A DNA stretch of 43,155 nucleotides from an uncultured Hyphomicrobiales bacterium (GTDB taxonomy: Bacteria > Pseudomonadota > Alphaproteobacteria > Rhizobiales > Beijerinckiaceae). The notes beneath the pieces are model-generated. The model was not told the DNA's origin. It did no database searches and saw nothing but the letters and a program-made list of their open reading frames with translations. Every line of letters starts with the position of its first letter. Within the stretch, counting starts at the first letter, position 1. Position numbers and translations under genes: made by a program. The stretch lies in assembly GCA_903932565.1 (NCBI GenBank), contig CAIZGQ010000401.1, forward strand, positions 1 through 43,155. The letters run 5' to 3'. Below are positions 18,143 through 26,412 of this stretch, piece after piece.

Positions 18143-18606
18143 CCGCGCCAACCACAGTCGCAGAATTAGCTGCGAGCATCTACCAGACTCGACAACGCAC
18201 TGCCCAGACTGTCGTGCGCAACCGCGGTATGTCGATTGCAGAGGCCGAGAGACATCTGCGGCCTTGGCTTGCGATTGCATGCATCGCCGGTGCTTCGCTA
18301 CCCGAGATCGACGAGTTGATTGCCGATCTCGAAGATATGAGCCGCGCCAGCAAGCATTCAATGTCACCCGGCGCAATCCGATGGCTTGCCGCCGAAGAGA
18401 TCTGCCCGCGGTCAACATGGGCACCGTTGCTGACTAAGGCACGTAATCAGGCGTTTGATCGCTTCCTTGAAGCCGATGCTGAACCTGCACGTTCCACTGC
18501 GGTTAGCCTCCAAAAGGTATGCCTTGCGCTGCAGCACGATGTGAATGGCCACCGCATTCCGGCTTATCGGCATCCATCAACACGTAACCTTGCGATGGCC
18601 GCGTAA
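18139..18606 (+). CDS. Hypothetical phage protein
   Basis: 155 aa; overlaps neighbours. Confidence 0.6.
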   Translation: MTAPTTVAELAASIYQTRQRTAQTVVRNRGMSIAEAERHLRPWLAIACIAGASLPEIDELIADLEDMSRASKHSMSPGAIRWLAAEEICPRSTWAPLLTKARNQAFDRFLEADAEPARSTAVSLQKVCLALQHDVNGHRIPAYRHPSTRNLAMAA

Positions 18607-18698
18607 TGGCTACCCGTGCGCCCCTCATCTCTATCGGACTGATCAGCTTCACCCTATTCTATTTGGCTGAGATCTTGCTGCAGGCCGCCACGCGGTGA
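18606..18698 (+). CDS. 30-aa single-TM micropeptide MATRAPLISIGLISFTLFYLAEILLQAATR
   Basis: TAATG coupling to upstream stop; hydrophobic helix; below the ORF-track cutoff. Confidence 0.5.
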   Translation: MATRAPLISIGLISFTLFYLAEILLQAATR

Positions 18699-18811
18699 TT
18701 GTCCTGCGCAATCTCGCCAGCGTCAGCGCGCGATATCCAAACCTCACTTTCTGCATCGGCCTTGTAGTAGCCGCGCTCGCTGGCTGCGTTGCGGCGAAAC
18801 TGGGTATCTGA
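18695..18811 (+). CDS. 38-aa TM micropeptide (GTG start) ...YPNLTFCIGLVVAALAGCVAAKLGI
   Basis: GTGA overlap with previous micro-ORF; hydrophobic C-term. Confidence 0.45.
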   Translation: MIVLRNLASVSARYPNLTFCIGLVVAALAGCVAAKLGI

Positions 18812-18822
18812 AAGGCTTTCAC

Positions 18823-18924
18823 ATGGTCTGGCTTGCCATCGTTCCAGCAGTCTTTTCAGTCGGCTTTTTCGCTGGCTGCTCTTGGCACACGCATTGGTCA
18901 TTGGATGAACGCAGTGACCAGTGA
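18823..18924 (+). CDS. 33-aa TM micropeptide MVWLAIVPAVFSVGFFAGCSWHTHWSLDERSDQ
   Basis: Overlaps start of the zinc-ribbon ORF; hydrophobic helix. Confidence 0.5.
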   Translation: MVWLAIVPAVFSVGFFAGCSWHTHWSLDERSDQ

Positions 18925-19102
18925 CCCGACCGCCTGGAAGCCGACCACCTGCGAAGATTGCGGCGCCCCGCAGCCAAGCTTTTCTCTGACCGGGCCCATA
19001 GGCCCTTGGCGTTGCTTCACATGCAACACCGCAGCCGCGCCGATCGCGGCTTCCAATCCACAACCGGCCGCCGTAGCCGCACCTTCAGGAATACTGCTAT
19101 GA
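18905..19102 (+). CDS. Small zinc-ribbon-like protein
   Basis: TTCEDCGAPQ...PWRCFTCNT two CxxC pairs; stop overlaps next start (ATGA). Confidence 0.6.
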   Translation: MNAVTSDPTAWKPTTCEDCGAPQPSFSLTGPIGPWRCFTCNTAAAPIAASNPQPAAVAAPSGILL

Positions 19103-20118
19103 ACGCACCGCGCCGTATCGAGCCCGGCCCACAGGTCGGAAATCCACCCAGCTTGGAACAGGTGCCGGTCACGCGCCTGCAGGTCGACCCGACCTATCAA
19201 CGCGCCACTGACAGCGAAGCATCACGCCGCATCATCGCGGGAATGGTCAAGAAGTGGAACTGGACGTTGTGTCAGCCGCTTGTGGTTGCGCGCCGCACCG
19301 ATGGCTCGCTTTGGGTGCTGGACGGCCAGCACCGGCTTGCAGGCGCGATCGAGCGCGGCGACATCCCCTATGTCCCTTGCGTCATTTCATCTTCTCTCGA
19401 CCACGCGGATGAGGCGCGCACTTTCGTTGAGCTGAATACGCGCCGGCAGAAGCTCAGCCAAGGCCAAATCTTTCACGGTATGCTGGCCGCTGGCGATCCG
19501 GACGCCAAACAGGTGCAGCAGCTGCTCAACGACACGGGCTGGCGCGTAATGCGTAACAGCAACACGGCCAGTTATAAGCCGGGCGATCTGGAATGCGCAC
19601 CGATGATCGTCAGAATGCTTGCGGCCAGAGGCGAACCGGCCACGCGCTTCGCGTTGACCGTGTTACGCGCAGCGTGGCCCGACAAGGCGGTTCGGCAATC
19701 TGCGACGTTGATCAAGGCAGTCGTCGAGCTGTTCGACCAGGTCAACGACACAAGCCTGACGGCCGCGAAGCTGATTGCGTCGATCGGATCGATCCTTCCC
19801 GAGCGCTGGATATCCCGTGGCGCAGCACTTCAGGATCATGATCGCGCACTGTCCGCTGTGACTGCCATCGCACGCGCCATGCTTAGCCTGGCATCTGGCG
19901 AAGCACAGCCAAGCTTCACGCGACCAGTCACCGCGGTTTCCCCGCCCAAACTCATCACCAAGCCAATTCCTGCTGCGCGCCCCTTCACGGCGCCGCCGCC
20001 AGAGCGCGTCTTTGGTGCTTCGGGGAAGGGCTGGTGCGCCCAATGCGAGACACTTCGCAGCCGCGAATACGCGGGCGCCTGCACCAACCGCTTTTGCAAA
20101 CTTCGCGGCCACGTCTGA
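19099..20118 (+). CDS. ParB/Srx-fold domain protein (DUF6551-like)
   Basis: VTRLQVDPTYQRATD, DGSLWVLDGQHRLAGAIERG; Cys-rich C-term CAQCETLRSREYAGACTNRFC. Confidence 0.75.
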   Translation: MNAPRRIEPGPQVGNPPSLEQVPVTRLQVDPTYQRATDSEASRRIIAGMVKKWNWTLCQPLVVARRTDGSLWVLDGQHRLAGAIERGDIPYVPCVISSSLDHADEARTFVELNTRRQKLSQGQIFHGMLAAGDPDAKQVQQLLNDTGWRVMRNSNTASYKPGDLECAPMIVRMLAARGEPATRFALTVLRAAWPDKAVRQSATLIKAVVELFDQVNDTSLTAAKLIASIGSILPERWISRGAALQDHDRALSAVTAIARAMLSLASGEAQPSFTRPVTAVSPPKLITKPIPAARPFTAPPPERVFGASGKGWCAQCETLRSREYAGACTNRFCKLRGHV

Positions 20119-20131
20119 ACAGGAGAATTTC

Positions 20132-21514
20132 ATGACTCTTTCCATGTTGCCACTCAACACATTGTGCCTGTCGAGCCTGAACGTGCGCCACACCGAACGC
20201 GATGCCGATATCGCATCGCTCGCCGAAGACATCGCCGCGCGCGGTCTGATCCAGAATCTGGTCGTGGTGCCCGCGCATTTCATGACCGGCGAAGCCACCG
20301 AAGGGTGGGACGACAAATGGGAGGTCATCGCGGGCGGCCGGCGCTTTCAGGCGATGCAGCTGCTGGTGGCCGATGGCCGCCTTGCCGTTGATCATCCGGT
20401 GGCCTGCCTGGTCGAAGATCGCGACGAAGCCCGCGAAATCAGCCTGTCGGAAAATCTGCACAAGGTCAGCATGAACCCGGCCGACGAATTCGCCGCCTAT
20501 CAGGCGATTGTGGACAACACACCCGATCTGAACCGCGACGCGGCCATCGCCAAATGCGCCAAACGCTTCGGCAAGACCGTGCGCCACGTCGAAGGCCGCC
20601 TGCGCCTCGCCAGCCTCTGCCCCGAAGTACTCGACGCGCTGCGCGCCGACCTGATCTCGCTCGATGCCGCCAAGGCCTACGCGGCCACCACCGACCACGA
20701 TCTGCAGCGCAAGGTTTTCGCCGCGCGCGAGCGCGACACATACAGCGGGCACAACGCCAATACGATCCGCTATGAAATCCGTGGCAAGACCCTGCCCCTC
20801 GATGCGCCACTGGCGACCTTCGTCGGCCTGGTCGCCTATCAGGCCGAAGGCGGCCGCATCGAAGCCGAGATGTTCATGGGCGCCGAAGGCCAGCAGCGCA
20901 TCGTCGATGTGCCGCTGCTGAAAAAGCTGGCAACCGCCATGGGCGAAGCCGCCGTGCCCGCACTGGCCAAGGCAGACGGTTTCAAGTCTGGCCTGTTCGT
21001 TGCCGAAACCGCACGCATGGCCCGCATGCCCAAACCGCCCGAAGGTTTCGCGTTGGCGTGGGACAACTGCGATCAACCCAGCAAGACAAAGCTGAAAAAG
21101 TCGATCGCCGTCTATGCCATCAATGCCGAAGGCACCGGCCTCGAACGTATCGGCCGATTGAAGCCTGCGGATGAAACCAAAAAGACTGAAGCCCCGCGCG
21201 ACTGGGAGGCCGAACGCGCCGAGCAAAATCGCATCCGCGCCATCGAGCACAAGGCATCGCAAATGGCCATTCCAAAGTTCGCCGGCACCCCGCTCGAAGG
21301 TATCGCCTTCTACCCCGCGAATGGCTGGAACCGCGATTGCGACGACGATCACGTCTATGTCGAACTGCTGATTAAGGTGTCGATCACCGACATCGAGGCC
21401 CAGCGGGCAGAGGCCGAACGCTTGATCGATGAAGAGGAAGCCGCGGTGCGGCGCGAAAAGCTGATCGAAGTACTGAAGACCGAACGCGAATCGGCCGAAG
21501 CGTCCGAGGTCTGA
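20132..21514 (+). CDS. ParB-like DNA-binding protein
   Basis: SLAEDIAARGLIQNLVVVP, WEVIAGGRRFQAMQLL, ISLSENLHKVSMNPADEFAAY; upstream RBS aggag. Confidence 0.88.
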   Translation: MTLSMLPLNTLCLSSLNVRHTERDADIASLAEDIAARGLIQNLVVVPAHFMTGEATEGWDDKWEVIAGGRRFQAMQLLVADGRLAVDHPVACLVEDRDEAREISLSENLHKVSMNPADEFAAYQAIVDNTPDLNRDAAIAKCAKRFGKTVRHVEGRLRLASLCPEVLDALRADLISLDAAKAYAATTDHDLQRKVFAARERDTYSGHNANTIRYEIRGKTLPLDAPLATFVGLVAYQAEGGRIEAEMFMGAEGQQRIVDVPLLKKLATAMGEAAVPALAKADGFKSGLFVAETARMARMPKPPEGFALAWDNCDQPSKTKLKKSIAVYAINAEGTGLERIGRLKPADETKKTEAPRDWEAERAEQNRIRAIEHKASQMAIPKFAGTPLEGIAFYPANGWNRDCDDDHVYVELLIKVSITDIEAQRAEAERLIDEEEAAVRREKLIEVLKTERESAEASEV

Positions 21515-21516
21515 CC

Positions 21517-21768
21517 ATGTCTGACGGCCCCTTTTGCAAGGATTGTAAGTTCCTGCGGACGTATATCGGTGGCCATCCGCCCGAGTGCTGGCGGCCGACC
21601 AAGCCAGCCTTCGATTTGGTACGTGGCGAAAAATATACTTACAGCTCGTTCGATCCGCACCGCGAACGATCGGGTACGCGCACCTTGTTTGGCCGTCAAA
21701 AGTGCGGGCCGGGTGGCGTGTTCTTTCAGCAAAGCCGCTTTTCGCCGCTGCCACCACCCAGCAAATGA
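21517..21768 (+). CDS. Small Cys-containing hypothetical protein
   Basis: FCKDCKFLRTYIGGHPPECWRP. Confidence 0.55.
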   Translation: MSDGPFCKDCKFLRTYIGGHPPECWRPTKPAFDLVRGEKYTYSSFDPHRERSGTRTLFGRQKCGPGGVFFQQSRFSPLPPPSK

Positions 21769-22394
21769 TCATGCGTTGCGAAGTCCAACTCCACCGCTAC
21801 GCACTGATCCTGACCGATCCGCCATGGGAAACCCTGCTATGGTCGGGCGCCAAGCGCACCCCCACGCAAAAGACCGGCGATGATCATTATCCGGTGATGT
21901 CCGCCCAGGACATGGCTGCACTGCCGATCGCCGAGATCGCCGCCGACGACGCGGTGCTGGCGATGTGGGTGATCGGCAGCCATCTGGATCAGGCGCTTGA
22001 TCTCGGCCGGGCGTGGGGCTTCGAGTTCAAGACCGACCTATTCTATTGGGCCAAGCAACGCCGCCTGCACCCCGACCAGATCGTTCTGTTCAGCCAGGAC
22101 GTCGCACCCGCGCCGATCGGTATGGGGAAATATACCCGCAAACAAGTCGAGCCGTGCCTGCTATTCAAACGCGGCAAAGGCCTACGCGTATGCGACCACA
22201 GCGTGCGCCAGCTGATCGTCGCCCCCAAACGCGAACACAGCCGCAAGCCCGACGAACAATACCCTGCGCTGGAATCGCTGTTCGGCGATGTGCCACGTGT
22301 CGAACTGTTCGCCCGCACCACCCGCACCGGGTGGGACAGCTGGGGCAACCAGACCGACAAATTCACGCCTCAAACATTTCTGGGGGCGGCATGA
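21765..22394 (+). CDS. MT-A70 family DNA N6-adenine methyltransferase
   Basis: ALILTDPPWETLLWSG (DPPW), ATG overlaps upstream TGA. Confidence 0.85.
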   Translation: MIMRCEVQLHRYALILTDPPWETLLWSGAKRTPTQKTGDDHYPVMSAQDMAALPIAEIAADDAVLAMWVIGSHLDQALDLGRAWGFEFKTDLFYWAKQRRLHPDQIVLFSQDVAPAPIGMGKYTRKQVEPCLLFKRGKGLRVCDHSVRQLIVAPKREHSRKPDEQYPALESLFGDVPRVELFARTTRTGWDSWGNQTDKFTPQTFLGAA

Positions 22395-22702
22395 ACGCGC
22401 CCACTACCTTTGATCAGCACGCGGTGACCGCCGAACGCCGCTGGCGGCAGCAACTGATCGCCGATCTGCCCGATGCCGCCAGCTTCGCCCGCGAACTGCC
22501 CGGCCCGATCGCGCTGGCGCTGGCCAATGCCTATTTTGACAAACACGCCCCGGCCTATCGCGCGCGCACGGCACACGATGCGGCCGAGCTGCGCCGCTGG
22601 GGCCTATGCGACTTTCCCAGCGCGCGCAGCAACGGCCTGCTGCTGACAAACTTCGGCGTCACCGTACGCCGCCACGTCCTGAACGATGAGGCAACCCGAT
22701 GA
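22391..22702 (+). CDS. Hypothetical phage protein MNAPTTFDQHAVTAERRWRQQLIADLPD...
   Basis: 103 aa, ATGA overlap both sides. Confidence 0.6.
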   Translation: MNAPTTFDQHAVTAERRWRQQLIADLPDAASFARELPGPIALALANAYFDKHAPAYRARTAHDAAELRRWGLCDFPSARSNGLLLTNFGVTVRRHVLNDEATR

Positions 22703-22893
22703 CTGCACCGGCTCGCTTTACCCAGGCCGATATCACCCGCCTCGTCAAAGGCGTGATGGCCGCTGGCATGGACATTCGTTCGATACGTGTTGCCCCCAAT
22801 GGTGAAATAGTTGTGTCTGCTGCCGCCGAGGAGCAGGTTATCGAATACACCGCGAATCCACTGGACCGGCTCTTGATCAATGGCACCTCGTAA
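22699..22893 (+). CDS. Small protein preceding integrase (possible excisionase/RDF)
   Basis: 64 aa MTAPARFTQADITRLVKGVMAAGMDIRSIRVAPNGEIVV; overlaps int start. Confidence 0.5.
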   Translation: MTAPARFTQADITRLVKGVMAAGMDIRSIRVAPNGEIVVSAAAEEQVIEYTANPLDRLLINGTS

Positions 22894-23986
22894 GGAAAAA
22901 CTGCCCGACAACGTCTCATCGTTTGTCGATCGGCACGGCAAGCGCCGCTATCGCTGGCGCAAGGGGGCGCGCAGCGCTTACCTGACCGCGCACCCCAATA
23001 CGAAAGAGGGCGCGGCAGAACTGGCCGCGATCATCGCCGGCATCGCCGCGCCAAAGCAGGATACCCATCCGCACGGCACTGTGGCCTGGGCCGCCACGCG
23101 CTATTACACGTCGACCACCTTCACCGGCACGAAGGCCCCACAGACGCTGCACAATGCGCGTCAGATCCTTGAAAAGTTTGTGGGTGAATTCGGCAAAGAC
23201 AAAATCGAACACTGGCGGTTCGACCATATCGAGGCGATACTGGCAAAGGCCGCGATCAAGACCAAAAACGACAAGGGCCGCACGATCGGCGGCCCCAGTG
23301 CAGCGATGAACCTGCGCGGAGAGCTGCTGCCGTTTTTCGACTATGGGTTCAAACTGCTGGGAATCACCAAACAAAACCCGGTGGCGCAGGCCGCATCGAT
23401 CTCGGTGCCAAAGGGTGGCTTCCACACCTGGACTGAACTGGAAATCGCGCAGTACCGCAACCACTGGGCACTGGGCACCAAGGCGCGCCTGGCGCTGGAG
23501 ATCTTTCTATGGACGGCACAGCGCCGGGGTGATGCCGCTGCCTTCGGTCGCAAGCACCTGATCGACGGCCATATCGAGGTCACGCCCGCCAAGACCAAAA
23601 ACAGCAGCGGCACAAAGCTGAACCTGACTGCCGCGCCCCAGCTGCTTGAAGCGATCGCCGCGATGGCTGTCACCGGCACCGAGACCTTCCTGGTCAACGA
23701 TTACGGCAAACCGTTCACGGTGGCAGGCCTTGGCATGCGCATGCGCGAATGGTGTGATGCCGCAGGCCTGCCCCACTGCAGCGCCCACGGCCTACGTAAA
23801 GCCGCCGCCCGCCGCGCCGCCGAAGCTGGAGCCAGCAACCAGGAACTAAAAGCGGTTGGCGGATGGACCACCGACCGCCAAGTCGCCGTCTACACCGCCG
23901 CCGTCGAACAAAAACGCATGGCCGAACAAGCCATGGCCCCCGTGATCGCGTTCGATAGGAAGGCGCAAGATGACAAGTCTTCCTAA
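22880..23986 (+). CDS. int: Tyrosine recombinase/integrase
   Basis: AQRRGDAAAFGRKHL, CSAHGLRKAAARRAAEAG (HxxR), GGWTTDRQVAVYTAA (Tyr). Confidence 0.92.
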   Translation: MAPRKEKLPDNVSSFVDRHGKRRYRWRKGARSAYLTAHPNTKEGAAELAAIIAGIAAPKQDTHPHGTVAWAATRYYTSTTFTGTKAPQTLHNARQILEKFVGEFGKDKIEHWRFDHIEAILAKAAIKTKNDKGRTIGGPSAAMNLRGELLPFFDYGFKLLGITKQNPVAQAASISVPKGGFHTWTELEIAQYRNHWALGTKARLALEIFLWTAQRRGDAAAFGRKHLIDGHIEVTPAKTKNSSGTKLNLTAAPQLLEAIAAMAVTGTETFLVNDYGKPFTVAGLGMRMREWCDAAGLPHCSAHGLRKAAARRAAEAGASNQELKAVGGWTTDRQVAVYTAAVEQKRMAEQAMAPVIAFDRKAQDDKSS

Positions 23987-24464
23987 GCACGTATCGGCGT
24001 TCAAAGATCGCCACGGTAAAGTCAGGTACCGTTTTCGCAAAAACGGCCGAAGCCGTTACATTGATGCCGATCCAGGCACGGCCGAGTTTCACACGCAAAT
24101 CGCTGAATGCATGATCGGTGTGATGCCGCCAAAGCAATCGAAGGCCATCAATTACCCCGAGGGAACTTTTTTTTATTTCGTCAGCAACGGCGAAAATGCG
24201 GTCAAGATCGGATGGTCAGGCAACCTGCGCGCGCGAATGGCCGACCTTGCCGTCGGATCAATTCGCACCCTTCGCTTGCTTGCGATAGTATCAGGCGGCC
24301 CAGTAATGGAACGACACTTTCACAAGACCTTCGCCAAGCAGCGAATCCGCGGCGAGTGGTTTGAGCGCAGTCCCGAATTGGATGCTCTAATCGACGAATT
24401 GGCTACCCATTCAAAACTGGATCAAAAGGTTAGCCAAGACACGCTTGCTAACCCTATGAAATAG
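23970..24464 (+). CDS. Integrase-like N-terminal arm domain fused to GIY-YIG (T5orf172/MUG113-type) nuclease
   Basis: LPKHVSAFKDRHGKVRYRFRKNGRSRY matches integrase LPDNVSSFVDRHGKRRYRWRKGARSAY; FYFVSNGENAVKIGWSGNLRARM...MERHFHKTFAKQRIRGEWFE. Confidence 0.82.
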   Translation: MTSLPKHVSAFKDRHGKVRYRFRKNGRSRYIDADPGTAEFHTQIAECMIGVMPPKQSKAINYPEGTFFYFVSNGENAVKIGWSGNLRARMADLAVGSIRTLRLLAIVSGGPVMERHFHKTFAKQRIRGEWFERSPELDALIDELATHSKLDQKVSQDTLANPMK

Positions 24465-24593
24465 AATAATTTTTTGAGGCGCTGGCAGGAGTGGAGGTCA
24501 TGTATGAACCGTTTTAATTCAGCTTCATGGCTTGGCTAACCCCATAAATCCAACCAACGCAATCCTGTGGCATCCCGAACCACTTGGCTAACC
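24428..24593. repeat. attP: CTTGGCTAACC repeats, putative integrase arm-type sites / attP region
   Basis: GGTTAGCCAAG 24428-24438, CTTGCTAACC 24444-24453, CTTGGCTAACC 24531-24541 and 24583-24593. Confidence 0.55.
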
Positions 24594-24653
24594 TCTTGGA
24601 CGCCATTTCGGGCCTTGGGTTGACCGCCGTGCCGGTCGTGGCATCAAGCGAAG

Positions 24654-24836
24654 ATGACCGACGCCGCCGATCTCCACGACCGTCTTGAAGCACTCTATCA
24701 TCGCCTGCGCGAATTTCCTGAAGGCAGCCGGTGCGAGCATGGCGCGCACCTGAAGAACGACGCCTATGTGGCGTTTCTGGATCTGCGGAAGTTGATCGAG
24801 AAAGAGGTATTGCCAGCGCTGGCAAATACAAAATGA
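24654..24836 (+). CDS. Small helical hypothetical protein
   Basis: 60 aa MTDAADLHDRLEALYHRLREFPEGSRCEHGAHLKNDAYVAFLDLRKLIEKEVLPALANTK. Confidence 0.45.
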   Translation: MTDAADLHDRLEALYHRLREFPEGSRCEHGAHLKNDAYVAFLDLRKLIEKEVLPALANTK

Positions 24837-24863
24837 TTTGTTAGATCACTTGTGCCTGAAGTT

Positions 24864-25412
24864 TTAAGGCGCCAAAGACGGTGTCGATTCAGGTGATGGC
24901 ACGGCAACTGGTGAGGCGGCCCTTGCTGCTTGCTCCGCGCCCTTTGATGTCCCTGCAGCCATACCCGCTTGGAATGCGCTCGCGGTAAAACTCATGCCCG
25001 CTAGCCCTACACCAGCAGCTGAATAAGCCAGTGCTCCTAAGGCAATCGTCGATGTAATAATGGCAACCATAATCTGCCATTTCATCGAATGATTATATGC
25101 ATCAGCGGCAACAATCTTTTCGTTTACGGCTGTTATTTGAGAGTTAATCCCTTCAATCTTGCCAATAAGTTTTTCAAATTTAGTGTCAGTGCGCGCTTCA
25201 GATGCAGCGATCTCTGCTTTCAAAAGTCGGTCATCGACAAAAGTCGTCGGGGCAGATGCGCCACTCGCCGCCTGAGGTTTTGTCGATTGAGTCATTTCGC
25301 CCACCTTTATCCCAGAAGAAGGTAAAGCATTCGTCATCACGTAAGCATATGCAGCCATCGATGGGGCCATCGCGACCCATGAAAAACTTATCGAGTCAGG
25401 TCTATTAGCCAT
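24864..25412 (-). CDS. Coiled-coil plus TM membrane protein of unknown function
   Basis: EARTDTKFEKLIGKIEGINSQITAVNEKIVAADAYNHSMKWQIMVAIITSTIALGALAYSAAGVG; ATG overlaps upstream stop; alternative start about 25295. Confidence 0.6.
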   Translation of the reverse strand: MANRPDSISFSWVAMAPSMAAYAYVMTNALPSSGIKVGEMTQSTKPQAASGASAPTTFVDDRLLKAEIAASEARTDTKFEKLIGKIEGINSQITAVNEKIVAADAYNHSMKWQIMVAIITSTIALGALAYSAAGVGLAGMSFTASAFQAGMAAGTSKGAEQAARAASPVAVPSPESTPSLAP

Positions 25413-25731
25413 TGGCGACTTGGCTCGCGATCAAAGCATCCAAGGCGTCAAGGCTCTGCTTCAGATTATCGCAAAATTCTCGGACACTTCTCGTGGGCAC
25501 AACTATGCTTGCAACATTTTTTATGGAGAGATGAAATTTTTCATCCGCCATTGGCAAATAGGTCTGCTCCCGAAAAACAAATAGTGTGAAATCCGGATTT
25601 GGAAAAGCCTGAATGCCAGTTGCCCATTCTCGATTGGTATCGAGACCAAGGGTGAAATCAGGACCCATTTCGTTAAGCTTTGCAACGAGGTCCGGTATGC
25701 CTGCCGGCAAGGAATTTTGATTCTCAGCCAT
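25405..25731 (-). CDS. Hypothetical accessory protein (MAENQNSLPAGIPDLVAKLNEMGPDFTLGLD...)
   Basis: 108 aa in lower-GC region, coupled to 24864-25412; ORF track extends to 25785. Confidence 0.6.
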   Translation of the reverse strand: MAENQNSLPAGIPDLVAKLNEMGPDFTLGLDTNREWATGIQAFPNPDFTLFVFREQTYLPMADEKFHLSIKNVASIVVPTRSVREFCDNLKQSLDALDALIASQVANG

Positions 25732-25827
25732 GCATGATCTATCGAGAGTTATCCCCAACCTGTCAACGAGCGGGATTAATCTCACATGCAGGCCTCAAGT
25801 CCGCAATGGGAATCGACTTTTCTGTGG

Positions 25828-26412
25828 TCAAGGTTGCGGCCCATCATCCGGCACAGCGATTCCGTCAGCTATCCAGCCTTGTGCATCGGCACGCATTTGA
25901 GCTGCGCGGGCTGCTGCGGCGACGATGAGGTCGTCCTCGGCTTTGGGGCGGGCCACCATTCCGGCAACAACAGCGGGTCCGTGAACGCCTTCGACAGCCG
26001 GATCGGCGCTAGGCACACTGGCAGGGCTGACCGGACAGGTCGCTGGTCGCACGATGCTGCGGTGAGTATCAGCAGCAGCGGAAACAGCAGCGAAATAAGC
26101 CGGGGCTTCGTCATCGGATTGACTCGCGATTGCGGCGCTCTTGATCGCCGGCAGTTGATTGATGTGGATCTGGTTGTCGGTTGCGACTTTCTGCGTGGCC
26201 TTGATCTGGGCAATCGTCCGATTTGCCGCATCACGCTCGTCGGCTAGCCGGTCGTTACGCCAGACCAGCACGCCGCACACCGCGGTGATCGCCAGCACCA
26301 GCGCCTGCCACGGGTTGCGGGTGACAAAAGCTGTCGCCCCGGTAAGCGCGATACCGAACAACGAGCACAGCCGGGACCATAATAGCCCGACCAGACCGAG
26401 CAACATGCTCAC
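25828..26412 (-). CDS. i-spanin (Rz-like): N-terminal TM then periplasmic region
   Basis: NPWQALVLAITAVCGVLVWRNDRLADERDAANRTIAQIKATQ. Confidence 0.65.
   Translation of the reverse strand: MSMLLGLVGLLWSRLCSLFGIALTGATAFVTRNPWQALVLAITAVCGVLVWRNDRLADERDAANRTIAQIKATQKVATDNQIHINQLPAIKSAAIASQSDDEAPAYFAAVSAAADTHRSIVRPATCPVSPASVPSADPAVEGVHGPAVVAGMVARPKAEDDLIVAAAARAAQMRADAQGWIADGIAVPDDGPQP
25869..26114 (-). CDS. Embedded o-spanin (Rz1-like) lipoprotein MTKPRLISLLFPLLLILTAASCDQRPVRS...
   Basis: Signal peptide with lipobox-like TAASC, fully nested in the alternate frame of the Rz-like gene, Pro-rich C-term. Confidence 0.65.
   Translation of the reverse strand: MTKPRLISLLFPLLLILTAASCDQRPVRSALPVCLAPIRLSKAFTDPLLLPEWWPAPKPRTTSSSPQQPAQLKCVPMHKAG

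Noticed and set aside
19985-21772. 595-aa minus-strand ORF in the track
   Set aside because: Antisense of the ParB-like gene; long only because of high-GC codon bias; no recognisable domain.
24514-24831. 105-aa minus ORF over the attP region
   Set aside because: Overlaps the repeat cluster and the plausible 60-aa plus gene; low-complexity shadow ORF.
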